Origin: Oscillospiraceae bacterium
Lineage (GTDB): Bacteria; Bacillota_A; Clostridia; Oscillospirales; Oscillospiraceae
DNA length: 35,143 bases
Direction of reading: 5' to 3'
Assembly (NCBI GenBank): GCA_024690695.1
Contig: JAILOS010000096.1
Coordinates: 1 to 35,143 of the forward strand
The first letter of the stretch is position 1. Every line of letters starts with the position of its first letter. This document shows positions 1 to 7,808 of the stretch, piece after piece. Below the pieces are notes generated by a model, which was given only the letters and a program-made list of their open reading frames with translations, ran no database searches and was not told the DNA's origin. Both the position numbers and the translations under genes were made by a program.

Positions 1-1221
1 ACTGCCGGGCCAGTTCCCGGTCAGATAGTCGTTCAGAAACTTCTTGTGCGAGACCTCGCCCATGCCAAAACGGCAGAGATAACCGTAATCGAGGCCCCAG
101 CCGATGTCGTCGTGGCAGCGCAGATAGTTGAGGAAGGTGTATTCCTTCGGCAGCGCGAAGACCTGACCGAGCTGATGCTCCAGCAGCCGCACGTCCTTCG
201 TGGCGACGGTGTGCCAGGTGCTGGCCATCGTGGTCACGTTGTAGAGCAGATGGCATTCCGGCGTCTCCACCGGGCCGAAATAGGGAACGACCTTCGACGG
301 CTCCATCACGACCTCGCCCAGCAGCAGCGTCCCCGGGCAGACGATCTCACAGGCGATGCGCATCAGGCGCACGAGCGTATGTACCTGCGGCAGATTGCGG
401 CAGTTCGTGCCGAGCTGCTTCCAGATATACGGCACCGCGTCGAGCCGGATCACGTCCACGCCCCGGTTGCACAGATACAGCATGTTGTCCGTCATGTCCG
501 TGAACACGGCGGGATTGGCGTAATTGAGATCCCACTGATAGGGATAGAAGGTGGTCATCACGACCTTGCGGGCGTCCGTGCACCAGCTGAAATTCCCCGG
601 CGCCGTCGTCGGGAAGACCTGCGGCACCTTTTCTTCGTACTGCAGGGGGATCTCCCAGCTGTCAAAAAAGTAGTAGCGGTCCTGATATTCCTTTTCGCCG
701 GCGCGGGCGCGGCGGGCCCACTCGTGATCCTCGCTCGTGTGGTTCATCACAAAGTCGAGACACAGCGAGATCCCGCGCGCGTGGCAGTCCTCCGCCAGCG
801 CCGCCAGGTCCTCCATCGTGCCGAGCTCCGGCTGCACGCGGCGGAAATCCGACACCGCGTAGCCGCCGTCGCTGCGCCCCTCGGGGCTCTCCAGCAGAGG
901 CATCAGGTGCAGATAATTGACGCCGCAGTCCTCCAGATAATCGAGCCTGTCGCGCACGCCGGCGAGGCTGCCGGCAAAAGCGCCGACGTACATCAGCATG
1001 CCGACGAGCCGGTGGCCCTTGTACCAGCCGGGATCATCCAGCCGCTGCGCGTCGATCCGCCGCAGCGCCTCCGGGCGAGCCTGCCAGGCGCGGTACAGCA
1101 TATCCACAAAGCGGTCGCAGGCACCTTCACAGTTCGGGTACAGACCCTCGAACAGGCGCACGAGCTCCTTCCGATGCCGCTCGTACCGGATGAAAAAAGC
1201 AGAATTCGGGGCAGTTTCCAT
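1..1221 (-). CDS. Amylosucrase-type alpha-glucan enzyme (GH13), C-terminus cut by window edge
   Basis: The reading frame is open over 407 codons and runs off the left edge, so the C-terminus is missing. Translation shows the GH13 (beta/alpha)8-barrel motifs in order: DFVMNHTSEDHEWA, then GVDVIRLDAV near residue 260 with the nucleophile Asp, LLGEVVMEP with the acid/base Glu, and RCHDDIGWG. WDLNYANPAVF and the HDDIGW motif are characteristic of the amylosucrase/sucrose hydrolase branch (GH13_4), which cleaves sucrose and transfers glucose to alpha-glucan. No signal peptide is visible, so a cytoplasmic enzyme is likely. The ATG at 1221 has GGAGG about 7 bases upstream. It lies 29 bases after the stop of the Gate-domain gene, so the two may be co-transcribed. 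Another GH13 activity, such as sucrose phosphorylase, cannot be excluded without the C-terminal domain. Confidence 0.85.
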   Translation of the reverse strand, partial: METAPNSAFFIRYERHRKELVRLFEGLYPNCEGACDRFVDMLYRAWQARPEALRRIDAQRLDDPGWYKGHRLVGMLMYVGAFAGSLAGVRDRLDYLEDCGVNYLHLMPLLESPEGRSDGGYAVSDFRRVQPELGTMEDLAALAEDCHARGISLCLDFVMNHTSEDHEWARRARAGEKEYQDRYYFFDSWEIPLQYEEKVPQVFPTTAPGNFSWCTDARKVVMTTFYPYQWDLNYANPAVFTDMTDNMLYLCNRGVDVIRLDAVPYIWKQLGTNCRNLPQVHTLVRLMRIACEIVCPGTLLLGEVVMEPSKVVPYFGPVETPECHLLYNVTTMASTWHTVATKDVRLLEHQLGQVFALPKEYTFLNYLRCHDDIGWGLDYGYLCRFGMGEVSHKKFLNDYLTGNWPGS

Positions 1222-1250
1222 AGCGTCGCCTCCGCTCGGATTTTTCGCGC

Positions 1251-2438
1251 TCAAAGAAGCGCCGACAGCAGCACGAACAGCCAGTGGGCCGAAACGCCGG
1301 CAAGCAGGCCGCCGACCGTGTGGCAGAGGATCGCCTTGCCGATCAGCTCCTTGCAGTTGAGGCTGTCCATCATCGAGGTGTGGGTGCTGAGATAGCCGCT
1401 CCAGCACATGCACATCGCAGTGAAGACCGCAATGTCGTTGGCGTGGATCAGCGCTTCGTCCACCAGCGTCGAGGTCACGCCCAGCGCGGCGCCGGCGGCG
1501 CCGAGCGCGGTGACGGGCACGCCGATCGCGTCGGGCGTGGAGAAGCCGAACAGCGGACTGAGAAGGAAATCAATTTTGCTCGCCAGCCAGGGCAGCAGCT
1601 TGATGCCCTCGTAGGCGGCGCCGGTGTAGCCGCCCTCGGGGCAGCCGTTGGTGAGCATCATCACGAGCGTGCAGATGACCAGAACGCCGGGGACGATGCT
1701 GACGCCCATCTTCACGCCGCCGTGGCCGCCCTCGAGGATCGCGGCCATCACGCGGCTGCCGACGTTGCCTTCGCGAACCGGGCGCATCCCCGCCGGGATA
1801 TTCCGCTCCGCGTTCTCGTCGGCCTCCATCGGCGCGTCCGGGCCGAAGCGCTTCTTCGTAAAGATCAGCATCAGCCGGGTGCTGACGATGCTGCCGATGA
1901 TCGCGCCGACCAGGCCGAGGATCACGGCCAGACCGACCTTCTCGTTCGGCATCCGGCCGGAAAGACCGTACATGAAGGAGCAGACGATCAGCCCCATGCC
2001 GAAGGCGGTGCCGAGGTTCGTCAGCGCCGGAAACTGATAGGCCTTGAAGCAGCGGCGGAACTGGTGGTCGTCCGCCAGGGCGAGGATCGCCGGGTTATCC
2101 GACAGAAAGGTGGTCACGACGCCGAGCGCGGCCGCGCCGGGCAGACCGTAGATGGGCTTCATCAGCGGCCGCAGCAGGCGGTTGATCAGCGAGACGAAGC
2201 CGAATTCGCTCAGCAGCGCGGAGATCGCGCCCATCAGCACGCAGATCGCGGTGAGATAGAGCACCGTGTCGATCAGCAGGCGGTAGGCGGTATTCATCAT
2301 CGTGTTGATCGCGTTGCCGAGACCCATTTTAACGGCGAAAAGAGCGAAAACGCCCGCAAAAACCAGAGGGAAGACGAAGGTTTCGACGCCGAGGGCTTTT
2401 TTGAAGCCCGGCGTTTTGGACGCAGCCTTATTGTTCAT
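1251..2438 (-). CDS. Gate-domain (nucleoside-recognition family) membrane protein
   Basis: This 395-residue protein is very hydrophobic, with about eight to ten predicted membrane segments. Two similar halves contain the Gate-type pattern (MGAISALLSEFGFVSLINRLLRP and later GVSIVPGVLVICTLVMMLTNG). This matches the family annotated as nucleoside recognition / Gate domain (PF07670), which includes YjiG/YjiH and SpmA/SpmB-like proteins. The substrate cannot be read from sequence, and nucleoside transport is only the family label. A charged loop, ADENAERN, separates the halves. The ATG at 2438 follows AAGAGGAAG at good spacing. The gene precedes the GH13 enzyme by 29 bases on the same strand, but I see no biochemical link between them. 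Confidence 0.75.
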   Translation of the reverse strand: MNNKAASKTPGFKKALGVETFVFPLVFAGVFALFAVKMGLGNAINTMMNTAYRLLIDTVLYLTAICVLMGAISALLSEFGFVSLINRLLRPLMKPIYGLPGAAALGVVTTFLSDNPAILALADDHQFRRCFKAYQFPALTNLGTAFGMGLIVCSFMYGLSGRMPNEKVGLAVILGLVGAIIGSIVSTRLMLIFTKKRFGPDAPMEADENAERNIPAGMRPVREGNVGSRVMAAILEGGHGGVKMGVSIVPGVLVICTLVMMLTNGCPEGGYTGAAYEGIKLLPWLASKIDFLLSPLFGFSTPDAIGVPVTALGAAGAALGVTSTLVDEALIHANDIAVFTAMCMCWSGYLSTHTSMMDSLNCKELIGKAILCHTVGGLLAGVSAHWLFVLLSALL

Positions 2439-2553
2439 GACAGCTTCCTCTTTACAAGATGATGGGACGCTGAACGCCCCGCTTGGGAAAGAGCACCAAC
2501 AGTCAGTTTATCACACAAGAGCGGTCCGCGCAAGAAGCCGCGGGGGAAATTCG

Positions 2554-3477
2554 CTATACGCCGGCGAGAATATGCAGATTTCGCAGCGAAGCGTCGGCGA
2601 TCCGGTCGTTCACCGCGTAGGCGTGGCGCTCGGGATCGTCGCCCGGTGCAGCGCTCAGCCCCTGCGCGCGCACTTCCGCGAGGACCGCGGCGCAAACGAC
2701 CGCGATCCGCTCTTCGGTGTCGGTGCCGGAAGAGAGGAGCGCCTCGAGCTCCGACGCCAACTCCGCGAGCTTCGGCAGTTCGCGCAGGGCGCGGAAGCTC
2801 CATTTGTAATACGGCATGTAGCGCCGGTTCAGCAGGAAAATCGCCGCCATCGCGCTCCTGGCGAACTCACAGGCGGCCAGCCGCGCGGCTGCGGTCTCGC
2901 CGCGCGCCAGACAGCGGGCGTGGTTATACGGCCCGGACTGGGCCATCAGCAGCAGCTGTCCCGCCAGTTTTTTCAGCCGGACGGGCTCGGGGTACTGCGC
3001 CAGCGCCCGGCGGATCCGGCTCACCTCGCCCCAGTTGTCCAGAAAGAGCTCGCCGTTCGTGGCCTCGGCCAGCGCCTGCGCGGGCAGCGTCAGCCATTGC
3101 TGCGCGCTCAGCAGACCGTTGCCGGAGCCGACCCGGCTCAGAAAAAAATCCTCGGTGCGGAAGACCCCGTGCCGCGCTCCGCCGACGGGCAGCAGCTTCG
3201 CCCTCGGAAAGCCGCGAAACTCGCCTGGCAGCGACGCATAGGCCCGCTCCAGCAGAAACTCGCTCCGCCGGTCGACGACGGCCTCCTCCGGCAGAAAAAT
3301 GCAGAAGCCGGGCTCGAAGTCGTGGTCGCGGGAGAGCTCGTCGTCGTAGCCGAAGCACTCCGAGCCGCTGCCGCAGAGCCCGACGGCCAGAAAGGGGAGC
3401 AGCGAAGGAAAGCGCTGCTCCAGCATCGGCCGTCCGCACTGCTCGAAGAAGGCGCGGGACAGCTCAAGCCCGTTCAT
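2554..3477 (-). CDS. DUF4037 domain protein, nucleotidyltransferase-like
   Basis: The 307-residue protein has a nucleotidyltransferase-like start: GLCGSGSECFGYDDELSRDHDFEPG near residue 33. It contains a G-S-G-S-E motif and an acidic D-x-D-x-E cluster (DHDFE), as in polymerase-beta-fold proteins. The rest is helical and matches what I know of DUF4037, including the conserved YYKWSFRALRELP segment. The ATG at 3477 lies inside the end of the TPR gene with a 14-base overlap, so the two are translationally coupled. This gene is the second of a two-gene unit read from the promoter at 4368-4396. A nucleotide-transfer activity is inferred from fold only; no substrate is known to me. Confidence 0.8.
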   Translation of the reverse strand: MNGLELSRAFFEQCGRPMLEQRFPSLLPFLAVGLCGSGSECFGYDDELSRDHDFEPGFCIFLPEEAVVDRRSEFLLERAYASLPGEFRGFPRAKLLPVGGARHGVFRTEDFFLSRVGSGNGLLSAQQWLTLPAQALAEATNGELFLDNWGEVSRIRRALAQYPEPVRLKKLAGQLLLMAQSGPYNHARCLARGETAAARLAACEFARSAMAAIFLLNRRYMPYYKWSFRALRELPKLAELASELEALLSSGTDTEERIAVVCAAVLAEVRAQGLSAAPGDDPERHAYAVNDRIADASLRNLHILAGV

Positions 3478-4300
3478 AGATCCGCTTCGCCTCCTGCATC
3501 AGCTCCTCGGCCGCCGCAAAATAGCCGTAATAGGAGAAGCTCGGCGCGCATTTCTCGCACACGAAGGCGTAGTAGCCGTCGTGCGGCGCGCCGCCGTCGG
3601 TCAGCAGAGCGTAAGCCCGGTCGACGAGCTCGTAAATGCGCTTTTCGCCCGCCTCGAAGCCCTGCTCGGCCGCGACGGCGTCGGCGATGTTGAGACAGGT
3701 GATCGCCTGCTCGAGCGAGCCGCCCTCCACCTGCGCCATCGTCTCCATCGCCCGGTCGAAGAGCTCGTAGGCCTCCCCGTAGCGGCCGAGCGCCTTGCAG
3801 GCGATGGCCATGTTGTTGTAGAGTCCGCCGAGCAGGTTTTTCCGGAGCTGCGGCATCGACTCGTAGACGGCGCGGGCTTTCTCGAACAGGGAGAGCGCGC
3901 GCTCGTTGTCGCCAAAGGCGCTGCAGGCCGTCGCAGCGTTGACGAAGGTGGTCCCGGCGGTGACGGAGCCCTCGAAATCGAGCTTTGCGAGCAGCTCGAG
4001 CGCCGCGTCCACAGCGGCCAGCGCCTTTTCGCGTTCGCCGGCTTTGCGGTAGTGTCCGATCAGCTCGTTGCGGACCATCAGCTCGCCGCGCTCGTCTTTT
4101 CCAAGCTTCGCCTCCTCCAGCCAGTAGAGCAGGTGACGCTCGGCGGCCGGATAATCGCGCCGGCTCATGATTTCGTCGAGCTTTTCGACGATCCGCTGCT
4201 GGGGGATCGAGCGCTGCCGCGGCTCGGCGCCGAAGGGCTCGCCGCAGAGCAGGCAGGAGGGCTCCCTGTAATCCTCGGGGGAGAGTGCTTGAGCGCTCAT
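3464..4300 (-). CDS. TPR-repeat protein paired with DUF4037
   Basis: The 278-residue protein begins with a short head carrying a CLLC pair (residues 17-20), followed by helical repeats with TPR character. One is AGEREKALAAVDAALELLAKLD and another is ALGRYGEAYELFDRAMETMA. About four repeats span residues 70-270, and there is no signal peptide or membrane segment. TPR domains are protein-interaction scaffolds. The 14-base overlap with the downstream DUF4037 gene suggests the two proteins act together, for example with the TPR protein recruiting a target. The ATG at 4300 has AAAGGAG upstream, and a TTGCGA-N17-TATACT promoter lies about 70 bases further up. Function is unknown. Confidence 0.8.
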   Translation of the reverse strand: MSAQALSPEDYREPSCLLCGEPFGAEPRQRSIPQQRIVEKLDEIMSRRDYPAAERHLLYWLEEAKLGKDERGELMVRNELIGHYRKAGEREKALAAVDAALELLAKLDFEGSVTAGTTFVNAATACSAFGDNERALSLFEKARAVYESMPQLRKNLLGGLYNNMAIACKALGRYGEAYELFDRAMETMAQVEGGSLEQAITCLNIADAVAAEQGFEAGEKRIYELVDRAYALLTDGGAPHDGYYAFVCEKCAPSFSYYGYFAAAEELMQEAKRIYERA

Positions 4301-4367
4301 CAGCTTTTCGCTCCTTTCTTCGCCGGCCTCATCCTACAGCCGACGCCTGTTTGTTTCCTCTGAAAAA

Positions 4368-4396
4368 AGTATAGCACGGCGCCGACAAACTCGCAA
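4368..4396 (-). promoter_or_regulatory. Promoter for the TPR-DUF4037 operon
   Basis: Read on the minus strand, TTGCGA (4396-4391) is separated by 17 bases from TATACT (4373-4368). Spacing and -10 match the housekeeping consensus. The start ATG at 4300 is about 68 bases downstream. Confidence 0.65.
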
Positions 4397-4436
4397 CACG
4401 GAAAACGGACGCGCCGGGCGAAAACGCGAAAGGGTC

Positions 4437-4465
4437 TTGAATTGTCCTCTGAAATAAGGTATACT
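4437..4465 (+). promoter_or_regulatory. Promoter for tRNA-Leu
   Basis: TTGAAT (4437-4442), a 17-base spacer and TATACT (4460-4465) place the transcript start near 4472. That is only about 6 bases before the mature tRNA 5' end. It is divergent from the promoter at 4368-4396. Confidence 0.8.
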
Positions 4466-4477
4466 GTCCGCGTGTGC

Positions 4478-4564
4478 GCCGGTATGATGGAATTGGCAGA
4501 CGTGCCAGACTCAAAATCTGGTGGTGGCGACACCGTGTCGGTTCGACCCCGACTACCGGCACCA
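4478..4564 (+). tRNA. tRNA-Leu (anticodon CAA)
   Basis: The acceptor arms GCCGGTA and TACCGGC pair fully. The anticodon stem CCAGA/TCTGG encloses the loop CTCAAAA with anticodon CAA. A long class II variable arm is present (GGTGGCGACACC), and the T-arm loop is TTCGACC. Discriminator A and an encoded CCA end the gene at 4564. All are as expected for a tRNA-Leu reading UUG. Confidence 0.97.
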
Positions 4565-4650
4565 GCGTCAGAAGAACGCAGCTGCGCTCCGTTTCCGCGG
4601 TTTGCGAAAGAGCCGCGAAAACTGCGCCTCCGCTGCGTCCTTCTTCCTTT

Positions 4651-4686
4651 CCGAAACGGAGCTCCTTTCTGGGAGCTCCGTTTCGG
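4651..4686 (+). repeat. 15-bp perfect inverted repeat downstream of tRNA-Leu
   Basis: CCGAAACGGAGCTCC (4651-4665) and its exact complement (4672-4686) flank the 6-base loop TTTCTG. No T-run follows on either strand, so it is not a canonical intrinsic terminator. It may still end or stabilise the tRNA transcript. The rest of the 4565-4881 interval holds only this hairpin and the promoter at 4767-4795. Confidence 0.7.
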
Positions 4687-4766
4687 CTGTGAGGGGTTCG
4701 GATGCGGAACGCTTCGCCGCGCCGGAACGGGCGGCCTGTTTTTGCGGAAAGACGCCGAAAAAAGAA

Positions 4767-4795
4767 TTGCAAGCGGCCCGGAGCTCTGCTAATAT
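4767..4795 (+). promoter_or_regulatory. Promoter for the zinc-ribbon/PH-like operon
   Basis: TTGCAA (4767-4772), a 17-base spacer and TATAAT-like TAATAT (4790-4795) lie about 80 bases before the ATG at 4882. Confidence 0.65.
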
Positions 4796-4881
4796 AAAAA
4801 GGGTTAAAACGCGGCGATAAGCGTCTGCGAGTGAAGAAAAAGCGGGCCGCTCGGCCCGACGTGAGCAAGGAGGAAAACAAC

Positions 4882-5628
4882 ATGCTGCATGCTTTTACAC
4901 GCAATCACAGCGACCTGTCGACGGACGCAGGCTTTCAGTTCGAGTTTTTCTGCGACTGCTGCGGGAACGGCTTCAAGAGCACCTTTGTTGAATCCACGAC
5001 CTACGGTCAGCGCAAGAAGACCGAACGGGTAGGCCGGCTGGCCTCCACGATCGGCGGCTTTCTCGGCGGCAAGGCCGGCGACCTCGGCTGGGCGCTCGAG
5101 CGCGGCAGCGATTTCCTGGGCGAGCGCTTCGGCGGACAGTCTCCCGAATGGCGCAAGGAATACGAAAAAGCCTTCGACGATGCGCAGGCGGAGGTCCGTC
5201 ACCAGTTCCGCAAATGCCCGTCCTGCAACCGCTGGGTCTGCTGCGACTGCTGGAACGAGGACGAGGGCCTGTGCACCGAATGCGCTCCGCGCGAGGCCAG
5301 CTACGTGGCGCAGGCGCGCAATCAGGCCATGCGCCGCAACATCGACGAGGCCGCCGAGACCGCGACGGTCTGGCAGGGCAAGATCGAGACCCGCACGACC
5401 GTCTGCCCCAAGTGCGGCAAGCCCGCCGGGACCGGGAAATTCTGCAACTACTGCGGCGCTCCGCTGGGCACGCAGCGCTGCCCCAACTGCGGCGCGCAGG
5501 TCGCGCTCGGGCTCAAGTTCTGCGGCGAGTGCGGATCGCCGATGCAGAAGAGCGGCAAGTGCCCTGCCTGCGGCTTTGAAAACGAGCCGGGGATGAAATT
5601 CTGCGGCAACTGCGGCGGGAAGCTCTGA
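4882..5628 (+). CDS. Multi-zinc-ribbon protein
   Basis: The 248-residue protein has several Cys-pair modules. These are CDCCGNGF near the N-terminus, CPSCNRWVCCDCW and CTECAPR in the middle, and three double-zinc-ribbon type repeats at the C-terminus (CPKCGKPAGTGKFCNYCG, CPNCGAQVALGLKFCGECG, CPACGFENEPGMKFCGNCG). A Gly-rich stretch, GGFLGGKAGDLG, lies between the first finger and the middle module. No membrane segment is clear. I chose ATG 4882 because AAGGAGG ends 7 bases before it; an in-frame upstream ATG at 4831 lacks a site. Such proteins usually bind zinc as structural or interaction modules; the partner is unknown. Its stop overlaps the next start by one base (TGATG), so the two genes are translationally coupled. 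Confidence 0.85.
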   Translation: MLHAFTRNHSDLSTDAGFQFEFFCDCCGNGFKSTFVESTTYGQRKKTERVGRLASTIGGFLGGKAGDLGWALERGSDFLGERFGGQSPEWRKEYEKAFDDAQAEVRHQFRKCPSCNRWVCCDCWNEDEGLCTECAPREASYVAQARNQAMRRNIDEAAETATVWQGKIETRTTVCPKCGKPAGTGKFCNYCGAPLGTQRCPNCGAQVALGLKFCGECGSPMQKSGKCPACGFENEPGMKFCGNCGGKL

Positions 5629-6548
5629 TGAAATACACGGGACGCGCCGACGGGAAGGACGCGGAGCTCGCCGTCGAGCGCGAAGGTCTGCGGCTCGGCC
5701 CGCGCTTCGTGGATTACGCGGACGTGGCCTCGCTCCGCCCGATCAACCACCGGGTCTTCGTCGACCTGCTCGACGGCCGGACGGTCGAGATCTCGATGCT
5801 CGGTTTCTCCTACGACGGCTTCTGGGACGAGCTGACGGAGAGCTTCGGCAAACGCAGCCTTGAGGCGCTCTTCGCGGAGGAGCCGCCGCTGATGCGCTGC
5901 GAGGGAGAGTACGCGATCCCGGGCGAGAGCGGCCGGGGCCGGATCGCCCTGCTGCCCGACGCGGTGTGCGTCCTCCCGCAGACGAGGCGCGCGCTGCGCA
6001 TCCCGCTCTGCTTTACCCGCGAGATCCGCCGGGACGGCTATCTGCTGCATTTTTTGCTCCGTTCCGGGGCGAGCTGTACGGTCGGGCGCATGGGCTACGA
6101 TACGGAGCCCTTTGCCGAACGGGCGGCGCAGGCGGCGGACCGGGTGAAAAAGCAGCGCTCCGCGGCGCTGGCGACGACGCCGGTGAACGGGCCCTTCACC
6201 GAAAAGGGCCTGTTTCGCACCGCGCAGCCGGAGCAGTACTGGAACGCCGCGTACGGCGCGGGCGTCTGCGCGCTGGAGCTTTTTACCGGCGAGGACGCCG
6301 CGACCTATCTCTACCGCTTTGACGAGCCGCGCGAGCGCTTTTCCTGGATGCTCGAGGAGGCGATGGAGGCCGTCGGCGTGCACCGGGAGCTGATTTTCCT
6401 TTCGGAGGAAAAGCTCGCCGAAAAGCCGCTGTACCGCATGGCGGCGGCGCGCTCGGAGGCCGTGCGTTTCCTGCGCGCACGCTCGGCGGGGCGGCTGATC
6501 CACAGCGCCGGACACGCCGAACGCCTGCTGGCTTTTCTGAACGGATAA
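5628..6548 (+). CDS. Unknown protein with apparent tandem PH-like domains
   Basis: I do not recognise a named family for this 306-residue protein. Residues 1-85 have the short-strand then helix pattern of bacterial PH-like domains (VEREGLRLGPRFVDYADVAS, then VFVDLLDGRTVEIS and a helix). Residues about 90-170 look like a second copy (RIALLPDAVCVLPQTRRALRIP and a closing helix). The C-terminal part, from FTEKGLFRT, is helical. There is no signal peptide or membrane segment. Its ATG overlaps the zinc-ribbon stop codon, so the two are made together and probably work together. The PH-like call is inference from strand pattern only. Confidence 0.75.
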   Translation: MKYTGRADGKDAELAVEREGLRLGPRFVDYADVASLRPINHRVFVDLLDGRTVEISMLGFSYDGFWDELTESFGKRSLEALFAEEPPLMRCEGEYAIPGESGRGRIALLPDAVCVLPQTRRALRIPLCFTREIRRDGYLLHFLLRSGASCTVGRMGYDTEPFAERAAQAADRVKKQRSAALATTPVNGPFTEKGLFRTAQPEQYWNAAYGAGVCALELFTGEDAATYLYRFDEPRERFSWMLEEAMEAVGVHRELIFLSEEKLAEKPLYRMAAARSEAVRFLRARSAGRLIHSAGHAERLLAFLNG

Positions 6549-6640
6549 AAAGGGAAAAAGCGGCGATGATCTCCGCCGTCGGCTGCAGCGAGTTCGGCCG
6601 GCGCAGGATCGTGATCGCTGCGTAAACGGTAATATCAACA

Positions 6641-6685
6641 AAAAAACCTCACGGCTCTGAAAAAATCGGAGCCGCGAGGTTTTTT
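6641..6685. terminator. Bidirectional terminator
   Basis: CCTCACGGCTC (6647-6657) and GAGCCGCGAGG (6669-6679) form an 11-bp stem with one mismatch. It is flanked by A6 on the left and T6 on the right, so it works on both strands. It separates the plus-strand zinc-ribbon unit from the end of the long minus-strand operon. Confidence 0.85.
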
Positions 6686-6696
6686 AACGGCTGTTC

Positions 6697-7272
6697 TCAA
6701 AAGGAAAACAGGACGCCGACGACGGCGGAAAACAGGATGAACACCACCGGATGCCACTTCTTGACGGCCTTGACGCCGCGCGTCAGGACCAGCAGCACGG
6801 CGGCGAGCGCCAGCGCCTTCCAGTTGAAGAGGCTGAGCAGCTGCCCGGTCTGCTGAAAAACGTCGAAGCGGAACAGCGAGATCTTGACGACCAGCAGCCC
6901 CGCCGCGGCGATCAGCCCGACGGAGCAGGGGCGCAGACCGTAGAAAGCGGCGTCGACGGTTTTGTTCTGCCGAAACTCGGCCAGGATGCTGGAGATGATC
7001 AGAATGATGATGATGCTCGGCGTGATGAGCCCGAGCGTGGCGATGATCCCGCCGGGGATCCCGGCCGTCGTAAAGCCGACGTAGGTGGCCATGTTGACGC
7101 CGATCGGCCCGGGCGTGGACTCGGACACGGCGATCATATCCGCCAGCTGATCCGCCGTGAACCAGCCCGTCGTCGCGGAAATGTCGTAGAGGAAGGGGAG
7201 CGTGGCCATTCCGCCGCCGACGGCGAAGAGACCGACCTTGAAAAACTCCCAGAACAGACGAAGCAGGATCAT
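6697..7272 (-). CDS. Chromate transporter family, half-size subunit (second gene of pair)
   Basis: This roughly 191-residue membrane protein carries the CHR-family signature: FFKVGLFAVGGGMATLPFL near the N-terminus, then STPGPIGVNMATYVGF and AGIPGGIIATLG. It is one of two adjacent half-size subunits; full-length ChrA proteins contain two such halves. The family exports chromate or takes up related oxyanions, but substrates of paired clostridial proteins are mostly untested. I start at ATG 7272 because it overlaps the preceding stop as ATGA and gives the usual MILLRLFWEFFK beginning. An in-frame ATG at 7290 is possible. It is the last gene before the terminator at 6641-6685. Confidence 0.85.
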   Translation of the reverse strand: MILLRLFWEFFKVGLFAVGGGMATLPFLYDISATTGWFTADQLADMIAVSESTPGPIGVNMATYVGFTTAGIPGGIIATLGLITPSIIIILIISSILAEFRQNKTVDAAFYGLRPCSVGLIAAAGLLVVKISLFRFDVFQQTGQLLSLFNWKALALAAVLLVLTRGVKAVKKWHPVVFILFSAVVGVLFSF

Positions 7273-7808
7273 TTTCCGCGCAGCCCCCATTTCGTAAAGA
7301 GAATGCCGGCGACGGCGCAGACAATCACAAAGTATACGGGCGAGAGCTGCAGGAACAGGGACAGACCCAGCACCAGCAGCGCCAGCGCCAGCGCGGCCTT
7401 ATCCGGCACGGCGGATTTCCAGAGCTTCACCACGGCGTTGAAGATCAGCACGCACACGCAGACGCGGATGCCGGCAAAGGCGCTCTTCACGGCCGGGATG
7501 TCGGCAAAATTGCTGAGGACGCCGGCAATAATGCTGATAATGACGACCGAAGGAAACACGACGCCGATCGTGGCGACGATCCCGCCGGGGATCCCGGCGG
7601 TCTTCCGCCCGATAAAGGTGGCGGTGTTCACGGCGATCACGCCGGGCGTACACTGGCCGACCGCGTAGTAGTCCATCAGCTCCTCGCTGCTGGCCCAGCC
7701 GTGCCGGTCGACGATCTCCCGCTCCAGGATCGGGATCATCGCGTAGCCCCCGCCGAAGGTCATGACGCCGACCCTGGCGAAGGCGATAAACAGCTTCAGC
7801 AGAGTCAT
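7269..7808 (-). CDS. Chromate transporter family, half-size subunit (first gene of pair)
   Basis: The 179-residue membrane protein has the CHR motifs FARVGVMTFGGGYAMIPIL, YAVGQCTPGVIAVNTATFIG and AGIPGGIVATIGVVFPS. It is homologous to, but clearly different from, the next gene, consistent with a heterodimeric transporter whose halves sit in opposite orientation. It overlaps the phosphohexomutase gene upstream (7805-7808) and the second subunit downstream (7269-7272), each by ATGA. This implies tight translational coupling. Substrate is not deducible; chromate is the family name only. Confidence 0.87.
   Translation of the reverse strand: MTLLKLFIAFARVGVMTFGGGYAMIPILEREIVDRHGWASSEELMDYYAVGQCTPGVIAVNTATFIGRKTAGIPGGIVATIGVVFPSVVIISIIAGVLSNFADIPAVKSAFAGIRVCVCVLIFNAVVKLWKSAVPDKAALALALLVLGLSLFLQLSPVYFVIVCAVAGILFTKWGLRGK

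Noticed and set aside
46..1395. Plus-strand frame of about 450 codons opposite the amylosucrase gene
   Set aside because: The minus strand encodes unmistakable GH13 motifs. The plus-strand product is rich in His, Arg and Ala with no domain.
4329..4904. Minus-strand frame of 191 codons over the tRNA-Leu gene
   Set aside because: It crosses the tRNA, two promoters and a perfect inverted repeat, so it is non-coding.
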